A stretch of DNA of 64,000 nt from the NCBI GenBank assembly GCA_032622095.1, contig CP136063.1, forward strand, positions 272,979,426 through 273,043,425, given 5' to 3'. The first letter of the stretch is position 1, and every line of letters starts with the position of its first letter. The notes below the pieces were generated by a model. That model had not been told where the DNA came from, ran no database searches, and saw only the letters and a list, made by a program, of their open reading frames with translations. The DNA comes from Siphonodentalium dalli (lineage: Eukaryota; Mollusca; Scaphopoda; Gadilida; Siphonodentaliidae). Shown piece after piece: positions 1-12,384 of this stretch. Both the position numbers and the translations under genes were made by a program.

Positions 1-1267
1 ATAGGAGTTAGAATGTTAACTGAAGACAATTTATTAGGAGTTTGGTAAGGAAGCAGAAGGATTTGAAAGAGGCGAAGCCCCTTCCCATTATGGAATTTTT
101 GATGGGGTCATCGGAATGAGGTGCATTACGCATGACAGGATGAGCATGAAATGGAAATGATATAGATTATAAAGATTTTTTTCTTTGGTTTCTTCTTTTC
201 TTGTTTGCTGTTGTTGTTGATGTTGATGTTGACTTCATGGCATGTTGTTTAGCGACATCTATCCGCTGACGATAAGCTATGCTGTTTTATATGATCTGTT
301 TGGACTCTGCCATGGCCGTCTGCGAATATCTTACGATTTCTCGTTCCTCGGCGAATAAATGGATGATGTTGTAGTTGGTGCTGCTGATGGAGATGGGGGA
401 CAACGGATCAAGATGAAAGCGTCCATCTCCACATTAAAGCTGTGATCCATCCGGGGTGACATCGGCGTGCCTGTGCCCGCTTGGCTCATTGACGACAGGG
501 ACATCCGATGTGACATCGGCGTCCCTGTTGGCTGGTGAAATGTCGTTGACGTCTAGATCATATCTCAAGTGGGGGAGCTGGACGTCTCTCAGCCCGCCCC
601 TGTCTCCACCTGTCTCTTCTCTTCCTGGATGGGGTCTTCTTCCCCCGCCTTTTCCTCTTCTACTTCTGGTCGCCGAAATCTCCATACCAGATGGTGGGTA
701 GCTGGTGGGTTCCAGTTTTCCGAGTTACTGCCAGCAGAGGGTACTGCTGGAACAATATGGTGGTCCACAAACAGATGCACGAAGCCTCCCTTAGTCTGGT
801 GTAGTGTCCAGCTAAGGGTATCCACAACACGCAATCTGTCTAAGGCGGCAAACAAAGCAGAGGGGATTAACTCAATAATCCTCTGCCAAGTCCAGTAAAC
901 AACCACTCGGGCAGCTGTCCCAAAGGACGGCCACACAACTCACAAGCGACCCAGTCAACGGGAACAGCGACAAGGTACAATGCAAGCATTGCGTCTTACC
1001 CACACAGTCGCTAAAGAAAAATAGAGGATCACGTTGTTGTATATATAGTTCTTACACTAAGAAGTAACATATATGCTTGGTGTGGAGAAGAGGTATCCTG
1101 TACATCTTACTTTCCTACCCATCAAGAAGAATTTGTTTTCTGTTTTCTATTTGTTCACGGCAATTTCAAGGCTATATAAAACCTCCTAAAAATTATTTGA
1201 TTTTGTGTGGGATGACGGAATAGACCTTTTGTGGCTAATGCACGCAATCATATATGTCAAACTAGTC
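1..1267. other. No supported gene; unassigned sequence
   Basis: This stretch is somewhat GC-richer around 450-950 than the rest of the left half. It holds overlapping open frames of 80-115 codons on both strands. None matches a family I recognise, and the frames shadow one another. A small GTT/GAT triplet run lies near 207-233. The 450-950 segment could be a worn piece of a mobile-element gene or a host exon, but no motif decides it. Confidence 0.4.
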
Positions 1268-2400
1268 GATAACTAATCAATAACACCATAAGATGATTGT
1301 ACTTTTTTCTTTTATGTGCTGGTTGGGGAGATATCCTGGCCTGGACATCTTCCAACTTTCCCAACGAAACCCTAACCCAAACAACTTTTTCTCGGAAGAA
1401 GTTAATTTCTTGCCGTTTTATGACTATACCAAGCAAACTAATTGTTAAGACCATAAGCTGATCTTTTTTTGGTGCTGAGTGGTTGTGGAGATATCCTAAC
1501 CTGGACATCTTACCCCCACCCTAAACCCTGACTCAAGCGAAAGAAGCAATAAGACCATGATATGATTTGTTGTCAAGCAGGTGCTGACGGGTGGGGTGGG
1601 GAAAATATCATGGCCTGGACTCCCCCCGCACCCGAACCCGAAACTTCGTCGGAAGGATTAATTTTCCGAAGTATCATGACTATATAAAGCATAATAAGTG
1701 ATACAACCATAAGATGATGTGTGTCATGTAGGTGCTGGGTTGGGGGAACTATCATGGCTGGGTATCTTCCCCCACCGAAACCCTAACTCAAACAACGTTT
1801 TCTCGGAAGAAGTTAATTTCTCGCTGTTTCATGAGTATATAAAGCAAAATAAGCAATACAACCATATGATGAGTTTATGTTATGTAGATGATGGGTGGGG
1901 GGATATCCAAGCCAGGACATTTTTAAAAACCCAACCCCATGCCTTGACTGAAAAAACTTGTTCTCGGAAGAAGTTAATTGCTCGCTGTTTCATGACTATA
2001 TATAGCAAAATAAGCAATAAAACCCTAATGTGATTTTTTTGTCATGTAGGTGGTAGGTGGGAACATCTAGCCGGAACATCTCACCTCACTCCAAACCTTG
2101 ACTCGAACAACTTTCACACGATATAAGTTAATCGCTCGCTGTTTCGTGACTATATAAAGCAAAATGAGTAATAAAACCATGATAATGTTTTTGCCGTGTA
2201 GGTACTGGGTGTGGTGGAGATATCATAGCCTCTACATCTTACCCCTCACCCCAAACCCTGGCTCAAAGAACATTTTCTCGAAAGTAGTTAATTTCTCGCT
2301 GTTTCATGACTGTATAAAGAAAAATAATCGATAAAATCGTAAGATGATTTTTTGTCGTGTAGGTGATGGGTTGGGGGAAGATATCCAGACATGGATATTT
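1268..2400. repeat. Tandem repeat, ~155-bp unit, about 7 divergent copies
   Basis: The words CTCGGAAGAAGTTAATTTCT, TTTCATGACTATA and GATATCC recur in the same order. The CTCGG word or its variants fall near 1391, 1650, 1802, 1963, 2117 and 2277, a spacing of about 150-165 bp. One unit near 1530 appears shortened. Copies differ by many substitutions and small indels, so this is an old array. Short open frames inside it are periodicity artefacts. Confidence 0.8.
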
Positions 2401-2949
2401 GAAAGAAAAATGAAATTTATATAAAAACAAATTTTAATCTCAAATTTTATTTTTCTGGCCATTTCAGGATCAAACTAAAGAATGTGAGAACAAATTAATT
2501 AGTCACTCGGAAAATAATGTAAATTTAATGATAAAAATAATAATGAATTCTCAAAAAACATTTTTCTGGCCTTTCCAGGGTCAAACGACATAAAATGAGT
2601 GAAATTATTTTAGTCATATGTGGGGAGGATATCCAGGGTGGGTGGTAAGATATATTGGGGGATATGACGTGCTACACCGGTACAGGTATAATGGATTAGA
2701 TTTTCATGAATGCGTAACTTTGCTCACGAATAAAGCGCTAGATACAGTATGTACATGTACATCTATCGTCGGAAGTTCAATAAGAATTTTCAAATAAGTT
2801 TAGACTACCGGTATTATTCATAAATGGAATCGGTTGCAGTAGACGTATGTGGTTTTGCTTATTTCCACCGAGAAATCGTCCCACTGCGTGTAGAAACCAC
2901 CGACCCCCGGAAACCAACTGACAAACTTTCCCATATACACAATTCCGAT

Positions 2950-3045
2950 CATCCTCCCTGTGACGGGATTAGAACCAGCTTCGTCAGCGCTCGACGGCCT
3001 GTGCCGGGGTAATGCACCTCGCACTCTACCGGGGTCCCCTGAAAT
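2950..3045 (-). other. Possible tRNA-like (SINE head) sequence
   Basis: On the minus strand, the complement of 2966-2976 reads GGTTCTAATCC. This differs by one base from the RNA polymerase III B-box consensus GGTTCGANTCC. A weak A-box-like stretch (GGTAGAGTGCGAGG) lies about 55 bp upstream on the same strand. The T-stem pairs poorly, so a functional tRNA is unlikely. A tRNA-derived SINE or tRNA relic is the better reading. This is a motif-level call only. Confidence 0.25.
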
Positions 3046-3091
3046 AGCTTCTTCGTACAATTTGTCATTGATGTATGCCCCTTGGGTTGCA

Positions 3092-3531
3092 CACACGGAA
3101 AGCTTAATTTTACCTATTTCTGACTCAAATTGGCCATTTTTCAACCCAAAAACAGACCATGATAGAGCGAGTGTCAGTAAATAAGATTCTTCCACCTGAT
3201 AGAGCTATGTGAGAGCTGATAAATATTTAAAATGAAAAAAAAGTTATCGCATCTATTTAAAAAAAAAAGTCTTGGGAGCCCAGATGACAGAATTCAGGGG
3301 AGAGAAATCGGCTATTTTCCTGTAACCGATAACACAGAGTTGGCCTTCACTGAATACGATAAACCGGTTGCGTATCCAAATTTTTAACTTTTTTGAAAAC
3401 TTTTCCAGTTTTGTAAAATAAATAAACATTCAAACCAGTAATGACACAGTTAACACGGGCTACATTGGCTGTTATGCCCACCCAGATACTTATTTGTTCT
3501 ATTTCTCAGACCCCCTACAACCCGTGAAATC
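3092..3531 (+). repeat. Dispersed duplicate block A, copy 1
   Basis: A ~430-bp block is repeated in the same orientation at 4645-5070. Shared words include TCAGTAAATAAGATTCTTCC, CCAGATGACAGAATTCAGG and CCAGTAATGACACAGTTAAC. Copies differ by many substitutions and small indels. It is non-coding as far as I can see. Confidence 0.85.
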
Positions 3532-3929
3532 GTTTCCTGGCACCTCAAAGGAAAAATAGAGTTACCCCCCTTCAACGTGCAAATGTCCTGTTAAGTCTCT
3601 GACATACACCGCAAACTTTGATATATAACACATAAGGTGTTCCTTCAGCGCGAATGGGAAATAAGGTCAACATAAGTAGTGTGGTTTCAATAGAAATAAA
3701 CCAATTTCACCCAGATTATTGGTTTATAGCGAAAAACAAAAAGATAAATTATAAATGTGACATCATGCCTACCGCCTTAAAACTAAATATCCCAGTCGAA
3801 AAGGCAGTCTGAACAGACATGTTGCATCTGTATTCTGCTGACCAGAGCATATGCACTGTCAGTATTTACTAGTCAGGCCCCCAACCCCTCCCCCGAATAT
3901 GTTAAGACAATGCTGTTACACCCCGAATA

Positions 3930-4205
3930 TGTTAAGACAATGTACTTGGTTATTCGGAAACACGACCAAGACCGAATAACCAATATCAATACGACTATTC
4001 GGAGGTAGTATCCGAGGAATTCCATTGTTGGAATGTTCCATTAGCAACACATTTCGTTACATGAAAATCACCTTTATGTGGTCATAAACATGTAACAACT
4101 CAAAATTCCAAACAAATCGTAGGGAATAACTAATGCATATATAATCACCCCTCCCCAAAATGTAAACCATGTTTATTTGGCTGGTTAGTATACATTCATT
4201 GATTC
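3930..4205 (+). repeat. Dispersed duplicate block B, copy 1
   Basis: A ~270-bp block recurs at about 4345-4610 in the same orientation. Shared words include CATTCGGAAACACGACCAAG, GGAATTCCATTGTT and TATATAATCAC. Blocks A and B appear in the order A-B-B-A across 3.1-5.1 kb. That could be two copies of one larger element, or a partial tandem duplication followed by loss. Confidence 0.8.
3946..3983. repeat. Perfect 12-bp hairpin in block B
   Basis: TTGGTTATTCGG (3946-3957) is followed after 14 bases by its exact reverse complement CCGAATAACCAA (3972-3983). The equivalent site in the second block B copy (near 4350-4390) keeps only part of the right arm. It may be a transposon end or a cruciform-prone site. 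Confidence 0.8.
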
Positions 4206-4344
4206 AATGACTTAATTTTCAAGTCAAAATCTCACTCTTTAATTATTTATGGAATCTTATATACCATATGTATTGTGCTGGTGCTCCCGCGCTGTTCGTG
4301 ATAACTCAGTAGCTGACTTTACCCCCTCTCCAATATACATATTG

Positions 4345-4610
4345 ACATTACTCGGTCATTCGGAAACACGACCAAGACTAAATAACCAACATTAATACGG
4401 CTTTTCGCGCCAGGTATCCAAGGAATTCCATTGTTTCAATGTTTGCGTGGCAACAAGTTTCGTTAAATTAATGTCAATTTTATGTAATTACACAAAACCG
4501 CAACACTCGCAATGAATCGTACAGAGTAGTTGGTGTATATATAATCACATCACCTACCCCCTTCCCCAAATGTGAACCGGAATGTTTTTGTTTTATCCAT
4601 ATAGCAGCCA
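4345..4610 (+). repeat. Dispersed duplicate block B, copy 2
   Basis: Diverged copy of 3930-4205, recognisable by the CATTCGGAAACACGACCAAG word and by the ATATATAATCAC and CCCCAAATGTGAACC words near its end. Confidence 0.8.
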
Positions 4611-4644
4611 TACATTGAATTTGGTTTTTGCCCTGTCGGTGCGA

Positions 4645-5070
4645 TCACACGAAATGCTCAATTTTAACCATTTTTTACTCAAATTGGCCATTTTCAAACC
4701 AAACACAGACCATGAGAGAGCGAATATCAGTAAATAAGATTCTTCCACCTGATCGAGCTATGTGGGAGCTGAGAACTATTTAAAATAGAATAGTTATCGT
4801 ATCAATTTGAAAAAAAGCCCAGATGACAGAATTCAGGGAAAAGAAAATCGGGCTATTTTCCTGTAACCAATAACACAGAGTTGACCTTCGCTGAATACGA
4901 ACACCCTATTGCGTTTCCAATTTTTTCACTTTTTTGAGAACTTTCCCAGCTTTGTAAAATAAATAAACCTTCAAACCAGTAATGACACAGTTAACACATG
5001 CTACACTGGCTGTTATGCCCCGCAGATACTTATTTTTCTATTTTTCAGACCCCCTACAACCCGTGATATC
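4645..5070 (+). repeat. Dispersed duplicate block A, copy 2
   Basis: Diverged copy of 3092-3531. The stretch from the CACACGAAATG start to CCCCCTACAACCCGTGA aligns with copy 1 throughout. Confidence 0.85.
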
Positions 5071-7947
5071 TTGTACGGCTAACTAAGGCAAGTAGTTCTA
5101 AAAGGGATATACATGTATCTGGAAGTTCTCAGATGAGCAGGGGTCTTTAACTTGAAATGTTGAATTGCACCCCACTGACATATGGCAAACCCCTACCCTT
5201 CTTAGAAAAGACAACCAGACCACTGTCGTAATTACTCAAAATTCCCATTGCGCATCCCTCTTAGGCTGTAAGTTTACATCTGGTACTTCCAGCTCTCAAA
5301 CTTTTGGAAATTTCCAAAACTGACATCCCATATAAAGCAAAATTGTGTGGCCATTTCGGTCCAAGAGTGTAGACCAAAGAAGGGAAATATGGACATCTGG
5401 CTTAAAAAACATACTGGTTTGAATATCAAATCAAACTGCGAGAACAAGTCTGACCTATATGTATTGTTGGTGTTAAAATATAATCTACAACTTCATATAA
5501 TGTTGTAGCAGGCATGAAATTTCAAACTGTTTAACATTTTTATCAAATATAGGGTCAAGACTCAACCTTCTCTACTTCTATTCCCCATTGTGCCGAACAT
5601 TTCTTCAGCTATTTCAACAAATATGACATGAATACCCATCTATGAGATCCATTCATCTAGTAATTCCAAATGGTAGATTTGAAGAGGTTATGTGAATTAA
5701 TTTTCCTAAAAAAAATCCTTGAACGATAGTCAATGACGCTGTATCTCAACTTGGACTGGGGATAATTTCTTTCGTTTGTAACAGTAAATAGAGTGATTAC
5801 CGGTGTATACATGTATATATCTCAATGCCAACTAATAATGATCTTTGGAAATTTTCTCCAAAATTAACAATTAAGCTTACACCATTATATGACACCTTAG
5901 AGTACAGGGTTTGGGTCCCGATAGTATCGCCATATTAAATACACGGTATTGGTGGTCAGTTTTATACCCTCGGTATGTATGTTCTGATGAACAGTGACCA
6001 CATATCCACGTACCCTCTCCTGCATGACAATGGTGGTCGCATTAATTTACCAAGAAATATATTTACCATATTTACCCTCTATTTACTAAATACTAGTAAT
6101 CATTGTCAAGTAAATAATGTAGTTTCCGTAATACTGTACATTATTGGATATAACTAATAGAAATTAATTATTCTGTGCTTGTACTACGTTATCGCATGTC
6201 TGCCATATGCTTACACTCCTGTGACAATTTTTAAAACTTAACATTAATTTAGACCAAGCAAATAGATGCTTTTTGTACATGTAGCTGACTGACAAAAATG
6301 ATTAAAGTCTATTTGTCGAAAACCAAAATAATGATTCATATTTTGATTCTCATAAAATCAACTTATTTGCATTAGTAAAGCTATGTTTATATTTTGGCTA
6401 AAAAAGTTCATAAATATCAATTCGTTTATAAACGCATTCTACAGGCACTATATTTATGTGAATTAATCAACACTTGGATGCATACAATTACAAATCCCAT
6501 GATGGGTCAAAAAAATTTATGTATCACTGTACTGATATCGCAGTCAATGCATCATGCCAAACTTTATTTTATATAATGCTGTTTTAACATGGACACAATT
6601 TTCATAAGTGGCATGCTCATCTTTAACCCTAAATGCACAAAAGGATCAACATATATGTATGATTACATACATACAGGCGTACAACACATGTAGATGTACT
6701 TGCACACACACTTGTATTTACTGGAATCATGATACCAGTATGTATAATTATCTTTCCTCATGACTTTGTTGTATTTTTGTATACACTATAGATGATTTTG
6801 ATTTTGATATGACAAAATGACAAAGCAGAAGATATGCATTTATGGGCACAGGTGTGTAAACATACACAGGTGTGTAAACGTACACAATTTCTGACAGGCT
6901 ATACAGGTATATTTAGTAACTATTAATACTTACACTCACATAATGGTAGCCTACATATTCACGGCATTTGATCCTAAAGAGACATGACCAAATCCGTGTA
7001 CCACCTTCGGAAATGGTGTGTGCCAGCCCACAGAATATTGAATCAATGGGTTAATCGCCTGCACTGGATGCACATTGTAGCCACCACGTGTTTTAGTAAA
7101 ATCCATTCAAAAAGAATCGAAGACACAATAAAACTGTATGTGCAACAATTGCCTGACATTTCCATTAACCGTTTGAATGAATGTAAACTCCGAATAACTT
7201 TTATAAGAAATAAGAATAGCTCAAATGTGATGTTCTCAAGTTTCTGGCACACGAGACGACTCCGATATTTCACGAATCTGATGTCATCAAACATACCTTG
7301 ACATTTATTATTATTGAATTAGGTCATGTTGTGACAGTACAGTCAGGTCCGAAACATTCCGAGCACAATTAAGTCAACACTATTAATACGAATTAATTCA
7401 TGAATTTAGATCGCTTTTTAAAACAAATTATCCTTTGTCAAATATAATCAGAAGTTAGTGTACCGTACCAAACATGTACATACATTCATTTATGAATCAT
7501 CATGTTTGATTAATTATAGGTTCTTGATCATGTATTTTCAACATATTGGCCCACACTCATACATTTTTGATTTAGCCATCTAGGTCTATATGCCTCGAAT
7601 ATTATGAAGTCATCTATTTCTACCATGACGTAAGTCCTCGCTGCGGGTCAATTAGATAGCCCACACGTCATGTCACATATATGCACTTTTTGGCATTACT
7701 TTCATGAGAAAAAAAACAAGCGAAACTTGAAATGTTAATTGACCGTCGATTGATCCGTATTCGAGGACTTACCAGAAACACATACCCGCCGAATATATAC
7801 AACACATCATTCAAATAATATGTACTTCATATTACGGTTAGCTCTAGTAACAATGCTCCGATTATACATATTCATGCTTGCATCTTTAATTCATTCTGAA
7901 GTGGAGGGCATGCATTTCATTCATTCCATTATAGGTCGTATCTGGAC
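5071..7947. other. AT-rich sequence without a recognised gene
   Basis: Only short open frames (under about 105 codons) without recognisable motifs are present. Several words in 5270-5480 and 5520-5600 resemble the repeat family inside the hAT-type element at 42.9-44.0 kb. A short duplication (ACAGGTGTGTAAAC twice) lies at 6848-6880. I see no RNA gene or promoter that I can defend. Confidence 0.4.
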
Positions 7948-8162
7948 ATGGCTACACATAACGTAAATCTGAGTGAGGTTTCTGATGAATATAACTTTAC
8001 AATGAAATGGAACGAAGCGGAAAAGGAAAATGACGATTACTTAAATTATGCTAGTAATACCTGCAATGAATGTGGATACATTTCACCATCACACACTATA
8101 GATCAATCAAATAAAAAACCAAAGTTTCAATATTCAGCCTCAACTGTCGAAGCATCAATGCA

Positions 8163-8800
8163 AATTTCGATTCTTTGTTTAATCTCCTATGCGACTTAAA
8201 GTCGAATAATTCATTCGACGTTATTGCTTTAACTGAAACATTTAAAATACGACAAGCATCGCACCTTCAACTACCAGGATATCACCCCATGGAATTCAAG
8301 TGTAGAGCTGATGACGATGATGGTAGAGGTGGTGTATGCCTTTACATAAAATAATCCATTCACTATAAAAATCGACCCGACCTTAGTTAATTTATTCCAC
8401 ACGTATTAGAAACAATATTCGTGGAAATTAACCAAGTAAAAAATGACTACCAGATAATCGGCTGCGTTTACAGACCAAATACCGCACCAAAGGCCAACAT
8501 TGATCAATTTTTGAAAAAATTCGACGATATTCTAGAAAAAATTAATAACCACAAATCATATATATCAGGAGACTTTAATATTGACCTACTCAATTTCAAC
8601 TCGCGTAAAAAACGAATTATTTCATATATAATATTTTCACAAGGGGATTCGTGCCAAGGATAACTAAACCTACTCGAATGACTGATCATTCAGCAACTAT
8701 CATCGATCATATATATACCAACAACCTACAAGGCGAATGTAAATCTTGCATAATCACATGCGATGTTTCCGATCACTTCGGCATATATTATTCAGAATCT
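8163..8800 (+). pseudogene. LINE apurinic-like endonuclease domain, broken
   Basis: This is the endonuclease/exonuclease/phosphatase-type domain that nicks the target DNA in LINE retrotransposition. Visible landmarks are FDVIALTET (about 8215-8240), GCVYRPN (8460-8480), the SGDFNIDLLN core (about 8567-8597) and a C-terminal SDHF (about 8770-8782). In-frame stops follow CLYIK near 8350 and fall again near 8387. A frameshift lies between about 8600 and 8650, because the SGDFNID and SDHF parts are in different frames. A further frame change near 8160 separates it from the upstream open stretch. Confidence 0.8.
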
Positions 8801-9074
8801 AACCAAACGATACGATACAGCCCCAATAATAACGAAACTACCAATAATCAAAACAGTTTAAGTCCTGATAACATAATTATATTCAAAAATCTTTTAAAAT
8901 CTTGTACCTTTGATCCCGTCACATCTTGTAGAAGTGTCGACCAAGCATATGAATTCTTCTTAGATATCTATATGAATGCATATGAACTAGCTTTCCCGAT
9001 CAAAAGTCGACATATACCCAAAAATTTCATAAAACGCAATCCTTGGATAACATCTGGATTGATTTAGTCAAGCA

Positions 9075-10514
9075 GTGTTAAGAACGAAAACGAACGTAAA
9101 TAAATATTTGAGTTATCGTACCTTATATAATAAACTAATCAGAAGAAGTAAAAATATATACTATACAAATATTCTAGAAGTAAATAAAAATAACTTAAAG
9201 AAAACATGGGAAATACTTAAGGGTGCATTGAAGATAAATGGAAACACAAATAATAACCACAAGACCTTTACCGAAAACGGAATAGAACTTTAAAATTCCA
9301 AACTCATATCGGAAAAGTTTAATGACTTTTTCTCAAAAATTGGGCGGGAAACTAGCCAACTCAATAAACATGAAAATGACTCCCATTTTACAGATTTGTT
9401 TCATAACCGCAAACGAGACGACATCAAGTTCAAAATAATTCCGACCTCTATACAGGAGATAATCCTCACATGTTTCTCTATGACTGGGAACGTATCTAGA
9501 GATTTCAGTGGTATATCAACTAAACTTATCAAGGAAACAATTGAGAAGATAGCCCCAGCATTATTGCATATTTTTAACTTGTCTTCAGAGCATGGAATAG
9601 TCCCTAAGAAAATGAAAATTTCTAAGGTAGTCCCGATCCCAAAAAATAATACCACTCTGGAAATTTCCAACTGACCTATCAGCATTCTTCCAGCTATCTC
9701 TAAACTTCTCGTAAATATAATGCATAAACGATTACTAGACTTCATAAATGAACAAAACATACTCTATATACACCAATACGGCTTCCGTTCTAATCATTCA
9801 ACCGTCCATCCTGTATTACACCTCCTCGATCAAGTTGTCTCAAATAATGACAACATGACAAGATATTCCACTTTAGCTCTATTTCTCGACCTCTCAAATG
9901 CATTTGACACGATAAATTACCATATGTTAATTTTAAACTAGATCACTATGGAATACGAGGCACATCATACTCATAGTTTCAGAGCTATCCGCAAAATAGA
10001 AGGCAATATGTTGAATTCAATGGTATCAAATCTAAATTAACGAAAGTGACGTGTGGAGTACCCCAGGGATATATTCTGGGACCGATAATTTTCTTAAATT
10101 ACGTTAACGATATGTCAAAATCGACAACCATGGATATCTTATCATACGCGAACGATACGACTCTAGTAACTGGTGGAAAAAATGGCATCCTTGTAGAAAG
10201 TTATGTGAATAATGAGTTACGCAACATATTTGCTTGGTGCTGTAGCAATAAGTTAGTGATCAATACTAAAAAGCAACTATATGCTAATACACCCAGAGAA
10301 CAATGATGACAAATGGAACTTTATAAAGGTTTACTTAAATAATACGGAACTAAACAAGATAGGAAATCTTGAGCATGAATCCTCCACAAAATTCTTAGGA
10401 ATCCATATAGATGAAAACGTGACTTTCAAAAAACTTTTGTCCTCTGTTTGTTCTAAAACGGTTAACGCCACTTCTTTGCTTGTAGCGCACTTAAAACATT
10501 ATATTATGCTTTAA
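9075..10514 (+). pseudogene. LINE reverse transcriptase, broken and catalytically altered
   Basis: RT landmarks appear in order: ISTKLIKE and VVPIPKN (9500-9650), QYGFR (about 9776), LFLDLSNAFDTINY with the motif A aspartate (about 9880-9920), GVPQGYILGP (10055-10085), and motif C as YAND where YADD is expected (about 10145-10156). The D-to-N change removes one metal-binding aspartate. In-frame stops lie at 9291-9293 and near 9672. A TAG sits in the position of a usual tryptophan near 9999. The frame changes between 9930 and 10046 and again near 10280. The thumb-region STKFLGIHID stretch is at about 10384-10413. Confidence 0.85.
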
Positions 10515-10689
10515 TACAAAGCCATCTTGTATACGGTGTTCAAATATGGAGACACGTCCCTGCGGTCAAAACATTTTCCAACTTCAACAAGGGGCGATAC
10601 GAGTTTTATTTAATAAGAAATATAGAAGCCACACAGAACCTCTTTTTTAAAAAGAAAATATACCCAAAAACTACGACATCCACAAAGTA

Positions 10690-10998
10690 CAAGCGGCTGT
10701 TTTCATGCATGATTGGTATCATATGCGCTTAATAGAATCATTCACCGACATGCTTACCAAACGCAAAACCGGACCAGACACCGGGCAAACCCACCCCCTA
10801 TTCTTTAAAAAACCAAGAACATCTTGGTTCCAACAACTACCATTCCATTCTTATCCAACTATGTGGAACAACTTAGATAACGAACTCACATCATACCAAA
10901 CCAGACACACATTCAAACGGCGTTTACATGCCGATTGCATTCAAAATATGCTGCAACAATTCAATGCAACAATCAAAGATGTCCCGACTATGTGGTAG
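10690..10998 (+). pseudogene. LINE ORF2 C-terminal segment
   Basis: An open stretch contains the pattern RTSWFQQLPFHSYPTMWNNL, typical of the end of CR1/L2/Jockey-like ORF2 proteins. It is preceded by a frame-disrupted YALIQSHLVYGVQIW region (about 10505-10550). The stop at 10996-10998 probably represents the natural end of ORF2. About 370 bp of 3' UTR follows. Confidence 0.7.
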
Positions 10999-11771
10999 CC
11001 GTCAATAAGTGACTTCCCCTATATCGCAATCCTCAACCTTACTCAGCACATTCCCACTCGACTTTCAAGGAACATCCCACTGACAAGAAAGAGACAAACC
11101 ATCGAGTAACCAATAAGCGATTTATCGAAACGTATATTCTCCATGTATATAATCCAGTTAAATGCAACCATTGTGTGATACATAATTATATAGCCGTGAA
11201 TTGTTCAAGAAATCTTGACCGCCTATCGTAACATTTTTTCATCTTTAAGGGGGTGGCAGTAAGACAGTCTAGCCTGACTATGCCACTCCCTCGAATGTAC
11301 AATATAATATTTGTCAATTATACTATGCATTAATATGTGTATATTGAAATAAAATATCATATCCTAACTGTTGCTAGCATACTAATACGATATCCAAATA
11401 TCCAAGCCAGTAGAACTCAGTTAATAGGGACAACTCGGTTTCCCGTGAAACCTCGGGTTTATGTGCTTTCTCACTAAAATAATGGGGTGGTGCTACACGA
11501 AAAGGAGCAAATCGGCAACTGGAAAGTTAACCTGGCGAACCCGAGACGCATATAGATGGGATAACTCGCTAGGCGGTGACAACTCAGATTAAACTGCCAA
11601 CCACTGTGTCACGATATGATGTGTGTAATAACAATCAATACATGACAAAAGCAACGACTAAAATAAAATAAAACCTTTATTTTTTCGCACAGCTAATCAA
11701 GAACAACTTATTCGAAGTACAGACAACAAAAGGTAACAACATCCTAATTTACCCCCGACATTGAAAACACT

Positions 11772-12300
11772 TTGCATCTCATGAATAAAGCATCCAAAGA
11801 AACCATTCAACTCAACAAAGTAACATTCAGACCAACAAATGGTAAAACGGATACAAACAGAACAGCCAACCTAAATGTTCTTATGCGTGGGGTAGATCCA
11901 GATATTCTATTAGAAGACATCCACAACAACTTAGGTCCACAATACGTAGCTAAAATAATTAAATCAGCAAAAAAATGGGGATGGGATGCACCAACCAGAA
12001 AGTGACATGCACAGACTTACATTAAAACATATCATACAGGGATAACGTTGGGGATCAGCAAATATAACAATAAAGTAATAGAGTACAAACAACCAACACA
12101 GCCCAGCTAATGTTTTAAATGCCCAGAGTTCTTACACAAGAGCGACAATTGTCCGAGCACCACACAGACATGCACAAAGTGTGCGGGACCCCACTCCTAC
12201 AAAGATTTCTACCAAATAAAAAAACTATGCACAAACTGCCAGGGGATCACCCGGCCTCTTACCAAGAATGCACATACCCCAGGACTGCAATTGTCGCAAC
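11772..12300 (+). pseudogene. LINE ORF1 (gag) fragment with zinc knuckles
   Basis: A single frame from 11772 runs through stops at 12003-12005 and near 12110 into a run of CCHC zinc knuckles. The first, CFKCPEFLHKSDNC (C-x2-C-x4-H-x4-C), starts near 12113. A second CTKCAGPHS knuckle has lost its last cysteine. A third begins CTNCQG and then shifts frame before DHPASYQEC. Three consecutive knuckles are typical of Jockey/I-like ORF1 nucleic-acid chaperones. No matching ORF2 follows, so this is an isolated, truncated copy. Upstream 11400-11771 may be its 5' UTR. Confidence 0.7.
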
Positions 12301-12333
12301 TGACGGAAAAAAATGACCTATGCAGCAGTAACA

Positions 12334-12384
12334 ACAAGAAATTCAATTAATTGAGGAAAAACACCCACTGTTCTGAGTGGTATT
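12334..12384 (+). repeat. 51-bp block shared with 31690-31740
   Basis: This block matches the reverse complement of 31690-31740 at 48 of 51 positions by eye. Here it lies just downstream of the gag zinc knuckles. There it abuts the 5' end of a minus-strand LINE. It is likely the same element family at both places. Confidence 0.75.

Larger units (their letters stand above)
7948..11365 (+). mobile_element. Decayed CR1/L2/Jockey-like LINE
   Basis: This is a nearly full ORF2 of a non-LTR retrotransposon in the order endonuclease, linker, RT, C-terminal region, then a 3' UTR. At least five in-frame stops and about five frameshifts separate the pieces. The 3' UTR ends near an AATAAA at 11348-11353. 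The coding style (ISGDFNIDLLN, GVPQG, YA-D-type motif, PTMWNNLD near the C-terminus) fits the CR1/L2/Jockey group, but I cannot fix the clade. No target-site duplication was found. The 5' part (7948-8160) has an open frame of unknown function that may be the end of a 5' domain. It is dead. Confidence 0.85.

Noticed and set aside
589-936. 115-codon minus-strand frame near the left edge
   Set aside because: Overlapping frames of similar length occur on the other strand. I recognise no domain and see no splice or promoter support.
2818-3195. 125-codon minus-strand frame as a gene
   Set aside because: It overlaps a tRNA-like relic and duplicated block A, and its start lies within that dispersed repeat. 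No recognisable domain or splice context was seen.
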